The notes: generated by a model not told the origin, from the letters alone. A stretch of 64,000 nucleotides of DNA from Anaerolineae bacterium (GCA_022825675.1 JAJDWK010000094.1:62001-126000), one strand, 5' to 3'; positions 8,575-17,579 are shown, counted from the first letter of the stretch. Made by a program: numbers and translations.

Positions 8575-9654
8575 CTAATCGTCCGCGGCGGCGATCCGTT
8601 CCTGCGCCCAGCCCGCCAGCGCCGCCACCGCTTTGTGCATATCGGCGAAGCGCCTATCTTGCGTCTGCCCGCGGGTGTAGCGCAGATAAATCTGCTGCAG
8701 GATCACCAGCAGGCGGAAAATGCCCAGCACATGATAAAAGCGCAGATTGCCAACATCGCGCCCGCTGGCGGCGGCGTAGCGTTCGATGATTTCCCGCCGG
8801 CTGTAGAAGGCAAAATCACCCGCGGGCATAAAGGCAATCGCCTTGACCGCGGGCGGGTCGTCCGGCTGCGCCCAATAGGTGAGCAGAGCGCCCAAATCCG
8901 ATAGCGGGGCACCCAGGGTGCACATATCCCAATCGAGAATGGCGACCAGCCGCGCCGGGTCATCAGCAGCGAACATGACATTATCCAGTTTATAATCGTT
9001 ATGCACCAGCGATGCCGCCGAAGCGCTTGGGATACGCGCGCGCAGCCAGCGCTGCACCGCGCTGATATCGGGGCTGTCCGCCAGCTTCGCCCGCTCCCAA
9101 CGCCGTGACCAGCCTGCCACCTGCCGTTGGATGAAGCCGTCCGGCTTGCCCAGCCGCGCCAGCCCCAGCGCTTCGTACTCCAGCGCGTGAAACGCCGCCA
9201 GGGCATCCACCAGGGCGGCGCTCATCTGTTGTGGAGCGGCGTGCATAGCGGCGAATTGCGGCGGCATGCGCTCACGCACAACCACGCCCTGGCAGCGCTC
9301 CATCACGATGAAGGGCGCGCCGAGTACGGTTTCGTCCGCGCAATAATGATAGACGCGCGGCGCGAAGGGGAAAGCGCCGTCCAGCGCCGATAGCACCGTA
9401 TTCTCCCGCCCCATGTCATGCGCGCTGGGCGGATAAGAGCCCAGCGGCGGGCGGCGCAGCACATAATCCTGCCCGCCAGCGAAACGCAAGCGATAGGTCA
9501 AGTTGGCTTTGCCGCCGCTGTATTGCCGCACCTGCAGCAATGCCGAAGCGCCCGCGAGCTTGCCGCTTAAATATGCCGCCAGGCGCGCTTCATCAAAGCG
9601 TTCGTCCGGGCGGACTGCTATCAAAGCATCAGAGGTTTTTTCCACCGGGGGCAC
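8575..9654 (-). CDS. APH-fold phosphotransferase (ACAD10/11 N-terminal type)
   Basis: 359 residues of the aminoglycoside-phosphotransferase fold. YVLRRPPLG carries the ATP-binding region, LVHNDYKLDN (near residue 217) is the Brenner-type catalytic loop with His-x-Asp and ILDWDMCTLG (near 239) gives the metal-binding Asp. Sequence pattern (LRRPPLG, FIVMERCQG, DWDMCTLGAPLSDLG) matches the kinase domain that accompanies acyl-CoA dehydrogenases ACAD10/ACAD11, which phosphorylates 4-hydroxyacyl-CoA. That role here is inference. The start is GTG at 9654. The nearby crotonase (15534) would fit a fatty-acid context but is in another operon. Confidence 0.8.
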   Translation of the reverse strand: MPPVEKTSDALIAVRPDERFDEARLAAYLSGKLAGASALLQVRQYSGGKANLTYRLRFAGGQDYVLRRPPLGSYPPSAHDMGRENTVLSALDGAFPFAPRVYHYCADETVLGAPFIVMERCQGVVVRERMPPQFAAMHAAPQQMSAALVDALAAFHALEYEALGLARLGKPDGFIQRQVAGWSRRWERAKLADSPDISAVQRWLRARIPSASAASLVHNDYKLDNVMFAADDPARLVAILDWDMCTLGAPLSDLGALLTYWAQPDDPPAVKAIAFMPAGDFAFYSRREIIERYAAASGRDVGNLRFYHVLGIFRLLVILQQIYLRYTRGQTQDRRFADMHKAVAALAGWAQERIAAADD

Positions 9655-9712
9655 ACCTGGGCACTCAGAGCGCGCAGAGTTTTTTCGCTACAGGAATGGC
9701 GAATCGGTACTA

Positions 9713-9740
9713 TTGCGCCGTCCCCGCCAGGGGGTATGAT
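9713..9740 (+). promoter_or_regulatory. Predicted promoter of the cell-wall amino sugar operon
   Basis: TTGCGC (9713-9718), 16-base spacer, TATGAT (9735-9740). The -10 overlaps an upstream ATG at 9736, which argues for the later TTG start at 9793. Confidence 0.5.
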
Positions 9741-9792
9741 AGGCGCGGCTATTCAAACATACCCAGCTTACCATAGACAGGGGCGGAATTCT

Positions 9793-10986
9793 TTGCGAGC
9801 TGCGCGCTATTTCCCCATTTTGATTGCCTATGTCATATTTATCGTCATCGGCGTTGCCAGCGGCTTGTTAAATATCGCCTGGACTTATATGCAAGCCAGC
9901 TTCGGCGTATCGCACGATTCCTTGGCGGCGCTGGCACCAGCGGCGATGCTGGGGGGTTTGATAGCGGCATTCCTCAGCGGCACGCTCATCGGGCGCTTCG
10001 CTTTAGGTCCGGTTTTGGTCGGCGGCATGCTATTTGCCGGTGTCGGCTTGCTGGGCTACGCTTACGCGCCGGTATGGCTGGCGCTGCTGGCAGTCGCCTT
10101 TATCACAAGCATTGGCAAAGGCACCATTGATGCCGGCTTAAACAATTTTTTCTCCTACAAATATGGCGCCAGCGAGATGAACTGGCTGCACGCCTGCTGG
10201 GGCATCGGCTTGACTATCGCGCCGGCGGTTGTAACCTTTTTTGTGCTTGACCGGGGCGGTGCCTGGCAATCCAGCTATATCCTGGTGGGCATTGTGGTAT
10301 TGCTGCTGGGGCTGGCAATTCTGCTGAGCCTGCCGCTGTGGCGCATCAGGCCGGAAGAAGATACCGGGCAGCCGCCGCTGCGCCGCCCGCCATTAAGCGA
10401 GACCCTGCGCCGCCCCATTGTGCTGATTGGCTTGCTGTTTTTTTTCCTCTATGGCGGCATCGAGATTGGCACCGGGCAATTGGCGAATACACTGCTGATC
10501 GAAGCGCGGGCGCTGCCGCAGGAAATCGCCAGCAGCTGGGTCAGCGCCTATTGGGGCAGCTTCACCATCGGCAGGATTTTGATGGGACTGCTGGCGATGC
10601 GGCTGGGCGACAAGCTGCTGTTGAATATCTGTTTCGGCGCGTCGATTTTGGGCGCGGCGCTGCTCTACCTCAACCCCAGCGATGGGCTGAGCCTGCTGGG
10701 CTTGCTCGGCATCGGCTTCGGTTTGGCTGCTATCTTTCCCATTTTGATTTCACAGACGACTGGGCGCGTCGGCGCGCGCCACGCCGCCAACGCTATCGGC
10801 TTCCAGGTGGGATGTGCCGGGCTGGGCGGCGCGGTTTTGTCTGGCGTTGGCGGCGTCTTCGCCGAATATGTCGGCGCTGAATCTATCAGCCTCTTCATAT
10901 TTATCGGCGCATTGCTCAGCAGCGGCATCTACTTCGTCATGACCCGTTGGGAGCTGCGCCCAATCGCTGGCAGCCCGGGGGTGTAG
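9793..10986 (+). CDS. MFS transporter, putative amino sugar importer
   Basis: About 397 residues with some 12 hydrophobic segments and no soluble domain, consistent with a major facilitator. A central cytoplasmic loop (near residues 180-205, rich in Arg and Pro) separates two six-helix halves. TTG at 9793 is chosen because GGGGCGG lies 8 bases before it and the -10 of the promoter covers the alternative ATG at 9736. Being first in an operon with nagZ, an AmiE-like hydrolase, a kinase and murQ, 2 bases before nagZ, it most likely imports muropeptide fragments, MurNAc or GlcNAc, in place of the PTS permease MurP. Substrate is inferred from context only. Confidence 0.8.
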   Translation: MRAARYFPILIAYVIFIVIGVASGLLNIAWTYMQASFGVSHDSLAALAPAAMLGGLIAAFLSGTLIGRFALGPVLVGGMLFAGVGLLGYAYAPVWLALLAVAFITSIGKGTIDAGLNNFFSYKYGASEMNWLHACWGIGLTIAPAVVTFFVLDRGGAWQSSYILVGIVVLLLGLAILLSLPLWRIRPEEDTGQPPLRRPPLSETLRRPIVLIGLLFFFLYGGIEIGTGQLANTLLIEARALPQEIASSWVSAYWGSFTIGRILMGLLAMRLGDKLLLNICFGASILGAALLYLNPSDGLSLLGLLGIGFGLAAIFPILISQTTGRVGARHAANAIGFQVGCAGLGGAVLSGVGGVFAEYVGAESISLFIFIGALLSSGIYFVMTRWELRPIAGSPGV

Positions 10987-10988
10987 CC

Positions 10989-12527
10989 ATGCTGACGCTT
11001 GAAGAAAAGATTGGACAATTGATGCTGGTGGGCTTTGATGGCACGAGCGCGCCAGCCCACATCCTGGATTGGCTGGCGCGCGGGCGGGTCGGCGGCGTCT
11101 ATCTTTTTGCGCGCAATATCGAATCGCCAGCGCAGGTCAAGCGCCTGGTGGCGGAGTGCCGAGCCGCTGCCAAGACGCCGATTCTGGTGGGCATTGACCA
11201 GGAAGGCGGGATTGTCGCGCGGCTGCGCGCGGGCTTCAGCGAGAGCCCGGGGGCGATGGCATTGGGCGCGGCGCGCGACCCGCAACTGGCGGAAGACATC
11301 GCCGCCATGATGGGGCGGGAGATGGCGGCGCTCGGCATCAACTGGACCTTCGCGCCCGTAGCGGATATCGCCCACCGTCCGGGCAATCCTTCGGTCAGCA
11401 CGCGCTCAGTCGGGCGGGACAAGCAATTGGTCAGCGAAATGGTCACGGCGCAGCTGCGCGGCTTCCAACGCGCTGGCATCGCCGCGACCGTCAAACATTT
11501 CCCTGGGCTGGGCAATACGATACTCGATACCCACGACGCCCTGGCGCGCGTCAGCGGCTCGTTGGACTATCTGTATGCTGAAGATCTGATTCCCTTCCGC
11601 GAGGCGATTAAGCAGGATGTCGCCTGCGTCATGATTACGCATGTGCTCTACGAAGACTTGGACAGCCAATACCCGGCAACGCTCTCGCCGCGCATTGTCG
11701 AGCGGCTGCTGCGCGGCGAGCTTGGATATGATGGCGCCGTCTGCAGCGATTGCATGGAGATGAAAGCCATCACCGATGGCTTCGGCGCTGGCGAATCGGC
11801 AGTGTTGGCGCTGCTGGCGGGCGTCGATATGCCACTTTTTTCGCATAGTCGCGCGCGGCAAGAGGCGGCGTTTGAAGCGGCGCTGATGGCGGCGCAATCA
11901 GGACGCATCCCGGCGCATCGCATTGACAGCGCCGTCCAGCGCGTAAAAGCGCTGAAGCGGCGCTTCCCCCTGGAGGCTGCGCCCGCGCTCGACTGTGTTG
12001 CTTCGGCAGCGCATACCAAGCTGGCGGAGCGCGCCGCCCGCGCCGGCATTGCCCTGCTGCAACGGGGCGCGGGCTTGCCCATCCGCCCCGATGCCGCCCA
12101 CGGAAACATTGTCGCTGTCGAGTTTAACGCGCTGCCCATCTCGGACGCGGTGGATAGCGGCGCGTCCAGCGCCTTTGCGAACGCGCTTTCGCATCGGCTG
12201 CCGCAGGCGCGCTGCATGCAGCTTGACGCGCAATCGACGCTGCCAGCAGCGCTGGCTGCCGCGCTTGAAGCTGCTGACACCGTCATCCTGCTGACGCGCA
12301 ACGCGCACATGCAGCCGCCGCAAGCGCAGTTGGCGCGGGAAATCCTCGCCAGGGCGCGCCAGTCGATTCTCATCTGCGCCCGCAACCCCTATGACGCCGG
12401 GCTTCTACAGCAGGCGGACACAATCCTCTGTACGCATGGCGACAGCCGCCCATCGCTTGTCGCCGCGGTGGCTGCGCTCTGTGGGGACTTCCTGCCCAGC
12501 GGCGAGCTCACGGTGCCGCTGCCATGA
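10989..12527 (+). CDS. nagZ: Beta-N-acetylglucosaminidase, GH3 (NagZ)
   Basis: 512 residues. The GH3 barrel shows GIDQEGGIVARL (near 63), KHFPGLGN (near 169), the DTHD general-base loop (near 180) and SDCMEMKAI with the nucleophile Asp near residue 254; a C-terminal alpha/beta domain follows, as in longer Gram-positive NagZ. It would cut GlcNAc from GlcNAc-MurNAc or muropeptides. No signal peptide is visible, so it probably acts in the cytoplasm after import. ATG at 10989 is 2 bases after the transporter stop; the frame is open earlier but that lies inside the transporter gene. Its last codons overlap the next gene in ATGA. Confidence 0.92.
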   Translation: MLTLEEKIGQLMLVGFDGTSAPAHILDWLARGRVGGVYLFARNIESPAQVKRLVAECRAAAKTPILVGIDQEGGIVARLRAGFSESPGAMALGAARDPQLAEDIAAMMGREMAALGINWTFAPVADIAHRPGNPSVSTRSVGRDKQLVSEMVTAQLRGFQRAGIAATVKHFPGLGNTILDTHDALARVSGSLDYLYAEDLIPFREAIKQDVACVMITHVLYEDLDSQYPATLSPRIVERLLRGELGYDGAVCSDCMEMKAITDGFGAGESAVLALLAGVDMPLFSHSRARQEAAFEAALMAAQSGRIPAHRIDSAVQRVKALKRRFPLEAAPALDCVASAAHTKLAERAARAGIALLQRGAGLPIRPDAAHGNIVAVEFNALPISDAVDSGASSAFANALSHRLPQARCMQLDAQSTLPAALAAALEAADTVILLTRNAHMQPPQAQLAREILARARQSILICARNPYDAGLLQQADTILCTHGDSRPSLVAAVAALCGDFLPSGELTVPLP

Positions 12528-13720
12528 GCGGCATCGAGCAAACTCGCTTACAAGCGCTCATCAGCGAGCATCTGCTGCGCAGTTTCCCCGCCTTGAGCAT
12601 CTGCGTCATACATCGCGGCGAAGTTACCCTATGTGATGCTTGGGGCTGGCTCGACCCGGACACGGGCAAGCAGCCCGCTCGACCGGATTCGCTCTTTGAC
12701 CTCGCTTCCGTCAGCAAACTTTTCGTCGAAATGGCATTTCTCTGCCTGGTTGAGGCTGGCGCAATCACGCTGGACAGCCGGCTGGCTGATGTGATTCCGG
12801 AATTCGCCAGCTCAGGTCCACGCCCGATAAGCGGCGGGCAAGACCCGCACACGCGCGCCTTCTTGCCAGTGGAAGCGCGCTTCCGCGGGCAAATGGTTGA
12901 CCCGCGCGCCGTCACCTTTCGGCATCTGCTGACGCATACATCGGGCTTGCCGCCCTGGCGCGCCGTCTATTTGCTGGCAGGGGACACGCCGCCAGCGCCG
13001 CCAACCGCAAAAACCCGCTATGAAAAAGAACGGTGGCGCAAAGGGCTGGCGGCTATGTGCGCCTTCCCTTTCGCCGGGACGGTGGGCGATACCATCCGTT
13101 ACAGCGATATTGGCATCATGCTGCTGGGCGAGGCGGTGGCGCGCCTGGCGGGCTGCCGCCTGGATACCGCCATCCGCGACTTGATCCTGCGCCCGCTTTT
13201 ATTGGATTCCATCACCTACAATCCGCTGCTGAATGGCGTACAACGCGCGGACACCCTGCCGACAGAGCAGGACAATCACTGGCGCGGGCGGCGCGCCTGG
13301 GGCGAAGTTCATGATGAAAATGCCTGCGGCGTCGGCGGGATTGCCGGGCATGCGGGTTTGTTCGCCACGGCGCGGGATATCGCCCGCTTTGGACAAGCCT
13401 GGCTCGCTGGCGACCGGCGGCTGCCTATCGGCGCGGCGCTGCGGCAGTTGGCAACCAGCGAACATGCCAGCGGCAACTGGCGCCTGGGGCTGGGCTGGAT
13501 GCTCAAAAGCGCTGCTGATTCTTCGGCTGGCGATCGTTATAGCGCTAATTCTTACGGGCATACCGGCTTCACTGGCACCTCGTTGTGGATAGACCCGGCG
13601 CGCCAGCTTGTCAGCGCGGCCTTGACGAATCGCGTCTATTATGGGCGGGAGCCCGCGGGCATTCACCGCTTTCGCCGCGCCCTGCACGATCTCATCGCCG
13701 AGGGCAGCGACAAGCGATGA
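12524..13720 (+). CDS. Serine hydrolase of the beta-lactamase/PBP fold, AmiE-like
   Basis: 398 residues, class C beta-lactamase fold: SVSK (Ser62/Lys65) is the SxxK motif, YSD (193-195) stands for YxN and HTG (346-348) for KTG. Without a signal peptide it should be cytoplasmic, which argues against a beta-lactamase protecting the cell wall. In Bacillus subtilis the serine hydrolase AmiE (YbbE), encoded beside nagZ and murQ, removes the peptide from MurNAc; the same neighbourhood suggests that role here. ATG overlaps the nagZ stop (ATGA). Esterase or D-aminopeptidase activity are alternatives. Confidence 0.82.
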   Translation: MSGIEQTRLQALISEHLLRSFPALSICVIHRGEVTLCDAWGWLDPDTGKQPARPDSLFDLASVSKLFVEMAFLCLVEAGAITLDSRLADVIPEFASSGPRPISGGQDPHTRAFLPVEARFRGQMVDPRAVTFRHLLTHTSGLPPWRAVYLLAGDTPPAPPTAKTRYEKERWRKGLAAMCAFPFAGTVGDTIRYSDIGIMLLGEAVARLAGCRLDTAIRDLILRPLLLDSITYNPLLNGVQRADTLPTEQDNHWRGRRAWGEVHDENACGVGGIAGHAGLFATARDIARFGQAWLAGDRRLPIGAALRQLATSEHASGNWRLGLGWMLKSAADSSAGDRYSANSYGHTGFTGTSLWIDPARQLVSAALTNRVYYGREPAGIHRFRRALHDLIAEGSDKR

Positions 13721-14646
13721 CAGCGCCGCTCTACATGGGCATTGATGGCGGCGGCACTTCGCTGCGGGTTACCATCGTGGACGACGCGCTCTCGCCGCTG
13801 GTGAGCGTGACTGCTGGCAGCGCCAACCCCAACATCATCGGGCAGGCGCAAGCGGAAGCGCATATCCAGCGCTGGGTCACGGCGGCGCTGGAACGCGCGG
13901 GGCTGGTGCCGGGCGCTATCGCCGCCGCGGGCATCGGCATCGCCGGCGCTTCCGACTTGCACAGCCGCGCCTGGCTGCTGAGAACTGTGCATCCGGTTTT
14001 GCCCGACAGCTTGCTCGTTGCCAGCTCCGACCTTGAAATTGCCTTGGTGGGCGCGCACGGGCAGCGGCATGGTCTCCTGCTGCATGCGGGAACAGGCAGC
14101 GCCGCTTTTGGCGTCACGCCTGCGGGCGCTTTCGAGCAAATCGGCGGCTGGGGCTATCTCTTGGGCGATGAGGGCAGCAGTTTTTGGATAGGCGTCCGCC
14201 TCTTGCGTCAGGTTATGCGCTATCACAATTATCCCGAGCGCGATCACCCCAAGGAGCTGGTAGCAGCCTGCATGCGGGCGATGGGAGTGTCCGATCCGCG
14301 TGATATGGTGCACTGGGTGTATCGCGGGGAAGGAGCGCCGCCCGCCCGCGTTGCCAGCTTGGCGAAATTGGCGCTGCAATTGGCGGAAGACGGCAATTGG
14401 GCGGCGCAAAATATCGTAAAAGCCGCCGCCATCCAGCTCACGCGGCAGGTTGCCGAGCTGCAGCGGCGTCTGGACTATCCCGATGCGCCGATCGCCTTCG
14501 CCGGCGGTTTGCTGGACAAGGACAATTGCCTGTCACGCGATGTCGCCCAGCGCTTGGGCTTGCCGCGCCGCCCCATCCCCAAGCACAGCCCGGCAACGGG
14601 CGCGGCGCTCTTGGCGCAATTGGGGTGGCGGGAATGGCATCAATGA
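13717..14646 (+). CDS. N-acetylmuramate/N-acetylglucosamine kinase (BadF/BcrA ATPase family)
   Basis: 309 residues of the ASKHA fold: MGIDGGGTSLRV (phosphate-1, residues 7-18), GIGIAGAS, HAGTGSAAFG (phosphate-2), and GGWGYLLGDEGSS, the sugar-binding segment typical of GlcNAc kinases, then AFAGGLL (adenosine motif). It should make MurNAc-6-phosphate and/or GlcNAc-6-phosphate. Position between an AmiE-like gene and murQ favours a MurK-type dual kinase. ATG at 13717 overlaps the preceding stop (ATGA), and its own stop overlaps the murQ start. Which sugar is preferred cannot be told from sequence. Confidence 0.85.
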   Translation: MTAPLYMGIDGGGTSLRVTIVDDALSPLVSVTAGSANPNIIGQAQAEAHIQRWVTAALERAGLVPGAIAAAGIGIAGASDLHSRAWLLRTVHPVLPDSLLVASSDLEIALVGAHGQRHGLLLHAGTGSAAFGVTPAGAFEQIGGWGYLLGDEGSSFWIGVRLLRQVMRYHNYPERDHPKELVAACMRAMGVSDPRDMVHWVYRGEGAPPARVASLAKLALQLAEDGNWAAQNIVKAAAIQLTRQVAELQRRLDYPDAPIAFAGGLLDKDNCLSRDVAQRLGLPRRPIPKHSPATGAALLAQLGWREWHQ

Positions 14647-15527
14647 CCCTCGCTACCGAAGGACGCAACCCCAACAGCCTGGATATCGACCGTATGTCCA
14701 GCCAGGACATCGCCCGCGTGATAAACGCCGAAGATGCCAAAGTCGCGCTGGCGGTGCAGCAGGCGCTGCCGCCGATTGCGGAAGCTATCGATGCGATCGC
14801 GGCGGCGCTCGCTGGCGGGGGGCGCCTTTTCTACATCGGCGCTGGCAGCAGCGGGCGGCTGGGCGTCCTGGACGCGGCGGAATGCCCGCCGACTTTCAGC
14901 ACGCCATCGGAGCTGGTGCAAGGCATAATCGCCGGCGGCGAACCCGCCTTGACACGCGCTGTCGAAGGCGCGGAAGACAGCCCAAATCAAGCGGCGGCGG
15001 ACTTGGCGGCGCGCCGCCTTTCCCGCGCTGATATCGTCTGCGGCATCGCCGCCAGCGGGCGCACCCCCTATGTCTTGGGCGCTTTGCGCTATGCGCGGCG
15101 CATCGGCGCGCCGACAATCGCCATCGCCTGCAACCATAACTCGCCGCTGGGAGAGATCGCCGATATCAGCATCAGCGTGGAATTGGGTCCCGAGGTCATC
15201 GCCGGCTCCACGCGCATGAAAGCAGGCAGCGCGCAAAAGATGATTCTCAACATGCTCAGCAGCGGCGCGATGATTCGCCTGGGCAAGGTCTATGGCAATC
15301 TGATGGTGGATGTCAATGTGAGCAACCAAAAGCTGCATGAGCGCGCCTGGCGGCTGGTGCAACAGCTTACAGGCTTGGGCGAGAGCGAATGCAAGGCGCT
15401 GCTCACGCGGGCGGGCAATGATGTCAAGGTAGCGGTGACAATGGGGCGCTTAGGCATCGAGGCGGAGCCAGCGCGTCATGCCTTAAACGAGGCGGATGGG
15501 CGGCTGCGCGCGGTCATCGGCGGCTGA
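14643..15527 (+). CDS. murQ: N-acetylmuramic acid 6-phosphate etherase
   Basis: 294 residues, SIS fold, cleaving the lactyl ether of MurNAc-6P to give GlcNAc-6P. TEGRNPNSLDIDRMS near the N-terminus, GAGSSGRLG (66-74), ECPPTF with Glu80, EGAEDS with Glu111, AASGRTPYVLGAL and ELGPEVIAGSTRMKAG are all MurQ hallmarks; Glu80 and Glu111 match the acidic pair of Escherichia coli MurQ (Glu83 and Glu114). ATG at 14643 overlaps the kinase stop and has GCGGGA 9 bases ahead; an in-frame ATG at 14634 is the alternative. Last gene of the operon; the convergent crotonase ends 6 bases away. Confidence 0.96.
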   Translation: MTLATEGRNPNSLDIDRMSSQDIARVINAEDAKVALAVQQALPPIAEAIDAIAAALAGGGRLFYIGAGSSGRLGVLDAAECPPTFSTPSELVQGIIAGGEPALTRAVEGAEDSPNQAAADLAARRLSRADIVCGIAASGRTPYVLGALRYARRIGAPTIAIACNHNSPLGEIADISISVELGPEVIAGSTRMKAGSAQKMILNMLSSGAMIRLGKVYGNLMVDVNVSNQKLHERAWRLVQQLTGLGESECKALLTRAGNDVKVAVTMGRLGIEAEPARHALNEADGRLRAVIGG

Positions 15528-15533
15528 AGCGGG

Positions 15534-16325
15534 TTATTTGCCCTGCCACTCGATGGGATAGCTTTTGTCAATCATCGCCTTTACGGCATTGCGGAAGTCT
15601 TCGCTGCGGAAGAGCTGCGCCTGCGCCCAGGCTTCGATATGTAAGCCGCGCGTATTGTCAACAATATCGTTGATGACGCGCTTGCCATAACTGACAGCCA
15701 GCGGCGCCGCCGCGCACAGCGCCTCAACATAATCGCCGAGCGCCGCTTCCAGCTCCGCTTTCGGGCGGACAGCATCAACCAGCCCCCAGTCCCGCGCCTG
15801 CGCCACTTCGATAGTGCGTCCCGTCAAAACGAGGTCTTTGGCGCGCGCCGCGCCGATGAGCGCGACCAGGCGCGCCGTCCCGCCAACATCGGGGATAATG
15901 CCCAGCCGCGCCTCCGGCAAGCCCAGCCGAGTCCGCTCGGCGGCGATGCGGAAGTCGCATGCCAGCGCCATTTCCAGCGCCAAGCCCAGGCAATAGCCCT
16001 GCATCACGCAAATGACCGGCAGCGAGCAGCGTTCAATTTTATTTAATACCGCCTGATAGCGGGCGGTGAATGGGAAGAGATTGTCGCGCCAGCCATCATC
16101 GTCCCGCTCGACAAACTGATTAAGATCAATTCCCGAAGAGAAGACGCGCCCCGCGGCACGCAGGATGACGACACGCGCGCCCTCGTTGAAGGCAGTTTCG
16201 GCTTGGTCAAAGGCGGCGGAAAGCCCCTGCATCATCGCGTCAGTGATGGCGTTGCGCCGCTCGGCGCGGTTCAGGATAACTTCGAAAAGCGCGCCATCCC
16301 GCCGGGTTAGGATTAGGTCCGACAT
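15534..16325 (-). CDS. Enoyl-CoA hydratase/isomerase (crotonase) family
   Basis: 263 residues. The crotonase fold is clear from FSSGIDLNQF (oxyanion hole), MQGYCLGLALEMALACDFR and LGLPEARLGIIPDVGGT, where the Glu of PEA is a candidate catalytic acid; only one of the two hydratase glutamates is obvious, so isomerase or another crotonase activity is possible. It starts 28 bases after fabD on the same strand and may share its transcript, which places it beside fatty-acid synthesis, though the family usually works on CoA esters in breakdown. Confidence 0.85.
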   Translation of the reverse strand: MSDLILTRRDGALFEVILNRAERRNAITDAMMQGLSAAFDQAETAFNEGARVVILRAAGRVFSSGIDLNQFVERDDDGWRDNLFPFTARYQAVLNKIERCSLPVICVMQGYCLGLALEMALACDFRIAAERTRLGLPEARLGIIPDVGGTARLVALIGAARAKDLVLTGRTIEVAQARDWGLVDAVRPKAELEAALGDYVEALCAAAPLAVSYGKRVINDIVDNTRGLHIEAWAQAQLFRSEDFRNAVKAMIDKSYPIEWQGK

Positions 16326-16353
16326 ATGTACTGCTCCCGGCGCGGCGGCTTCG

Positions 16354-17304
16354 TCAGCCGTATTGCTGCAAGAATGCGTCCAGCGCCTCGACGCTGTTGA
16401 GGTTGATGCGCGTTTTGCTGCGGTCGATGCGGCGCAGCAAACCCGTCAACACCGCGCCGCTGCCAATTTCGATGAAAGCCTGGGCGCCCGCCGCGATAAT
16501 CGCTTTTATGGAGGCGGTCCAGCGCACGGGCTGCGTCAATTGCCGCGCCAGCTCTTCGCGGATAGCCGCCGGACTGCTCAGCCTTTGCGCGGTGATATTG
16601 CCATAAACTGGAATGCTCGGCGCGCTGAACGCGGTCGCTTGCACCGCCCCCGCGAACGCATCCGCCGCTGATGCCATCAACGGGGAATGGGCGGCGACGC
16701 TGACCGCCAGCTTGACGGCGCGCCGCGCGCCCTGGGAGGCCGCCCGCTCGATAAGCAAATCAACCGCCGCGGTCTCGCCCGATACCACCGCTTGCCCCGG
16801 GCAATTGTCATTGGCGAGCACAACGGTGTGCCCGCTTTCCCGCGTGACTGCTGCGCAGAGCGCCATCACATCAGCAGCGGGCAAGCCGAGCAGCGCCGCC
16901 ATCGCGCCCGGGCGGCGCTCGCCCGCCGCTTGCATCAGCGCGCCACGAGCATAAACGAGCCGCAGCCCGTCTTCAAACCCCAGCGCGCCCGCCGCGCACA
17001 AAGCCGTCAACTCGCCCAGGCTGTGCCCGGCGATGAAAGCGGGCTGCGCCGCCGGCAGCGAACTGCGCAGCACTGTCCAGATTGCCATGCTGCTGACAAA
17101 AAGCGCCGGCTGCGTATGTATCGTGAGATTTAGCTCCGCTGATGGTCCCTCCCAGCAGAGCGCGGAGAGGGGGAAGCCGAGCATGGCGTCCGCCGCTTCA
17201 AAAATATGCCGCGCCTCGGGGAAGCGCGCAGCGAAGTCTGCGCCCATGCCCACAAGCTGCGAGCCCTGCCCGGGGAATAGCGCTGCGGTAGCTTTCCAAT
17301 CCAT
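16354..17304 (-). CDS. fabD: Malonyl-CoA:ACP transacylase
   Basis: 316 residues. FPGQGSQLVGMG near the N-terminus and GHSLGELTAL with the nucleophile Ser near residue 94 define FabD, which loads malonyl groups on acyl carrier protein. AAHSPLM carries the catalytic His. ATG at 17304 gives the usual FabD length and follows AGCAGGCGAAC; the frame is open for 31 more codons upstream, but these run through a perfect terminator hairpin. It lies downstream of rpmF, the common rpmF-fab order, but is separated from it by that terminator, so its transcription may depend on read-through. Confidence 0.95.
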   Translation of the reverse strand: MDWKATAALFPGQGSQLVGMGADFAARFPEARHIFEAADAMLGFPLSALCWEGPSAELNLTIHTQPALFVSSMAIWTVLRSSLPAAQPAFIAGHSLGELTALCAAGALGFEDGLRLVYARGALMQAAGERRPGAMAALLGLPAADVMALCAAVTRESGHTVVLANDNCPGQAVVSGETAAVDLLIERAASQGARRAVKLAVSVAAHSPLMASAADAFAGAVQATAFSAPSIPVYGNITAQRLSSPAAIREELARQLTQPVRWTASIKAIIAAGAQAFIEIGSGAVLTGLLRRIDRSKTRINLNSVEALDAFLQQYG

Positions 17305-17342
17305 GTGTTCGCCTGCTGGATAGTCAACTGCTCTGCCTACGC

Positions 17343-17373
17343 AAAAAGACCGCGCATTGCGGGCGCGGTCTTT
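17343..17373 (-). terminator. Rho-independent terminator between rpmF and fabD
   Basis: An 11-bp perfect stem (AAAGACCGCGC at 17345-17355 with GCGCGGTCTTT at 17363-17373), 7-base loop, and on the minus strand a run of five T ending at 17343. It lies after the rpmF stop (17394) and before the fabD start (17304). Confidence 0.9.
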
Positions 17374-17393
17374 AGGCTTGCGCCAGGCGGCGG

Positions 17394-17579
17394 TCAATCA
17401 TTTTCGATTTCGATGACGACCTTGTCTTTGTAAAATCCGCAATAGGGGCAGACGCGGTGCGCGATATGATATTCGCCGCAATTTCCGCATTCTACCAGAT
17501 GCTTCAATGTCAAGGCGTCATGGGCGCGGCGGCGGTCTCGGCGGGATTTGGAGACCTTTCGTTTTGGAAGTGGACCCAT
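17394..17579 (-). CDS. rpmF: 50S ribosomal protein L32
   Basis: 61 residues, the normal L32 length. The start MGPLPKRKVSKSRRDRRRAH is the basic L32 N-terminus, and CGNC...CPYC (C-x2-C twice) is the zinc ribbon, so this is the zinc-binding form. ATG at 17579 has a strong GAGGAG 9 bases upstream. A near-consensus promoter lies at 17618-17647 and a strong terminator directly after the gene. Confidence 0.97.
   Translation of the reverse strand: MGPLPKRKVSKSRRDRRRAHDALTLKHLVECGNCGEYHIAHRVCPYCGFYKDKVVIEIEND

Noticed and set aside
9736..9795. ATG at 9736 as start of the MFS transporter
   Set aside because: It coincides with a predicted -10 (TATGAT) and lacks a ribosome site; TTG 9793 has GGGGCGG upstream. 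The evidence is suggestive rather than decisive.
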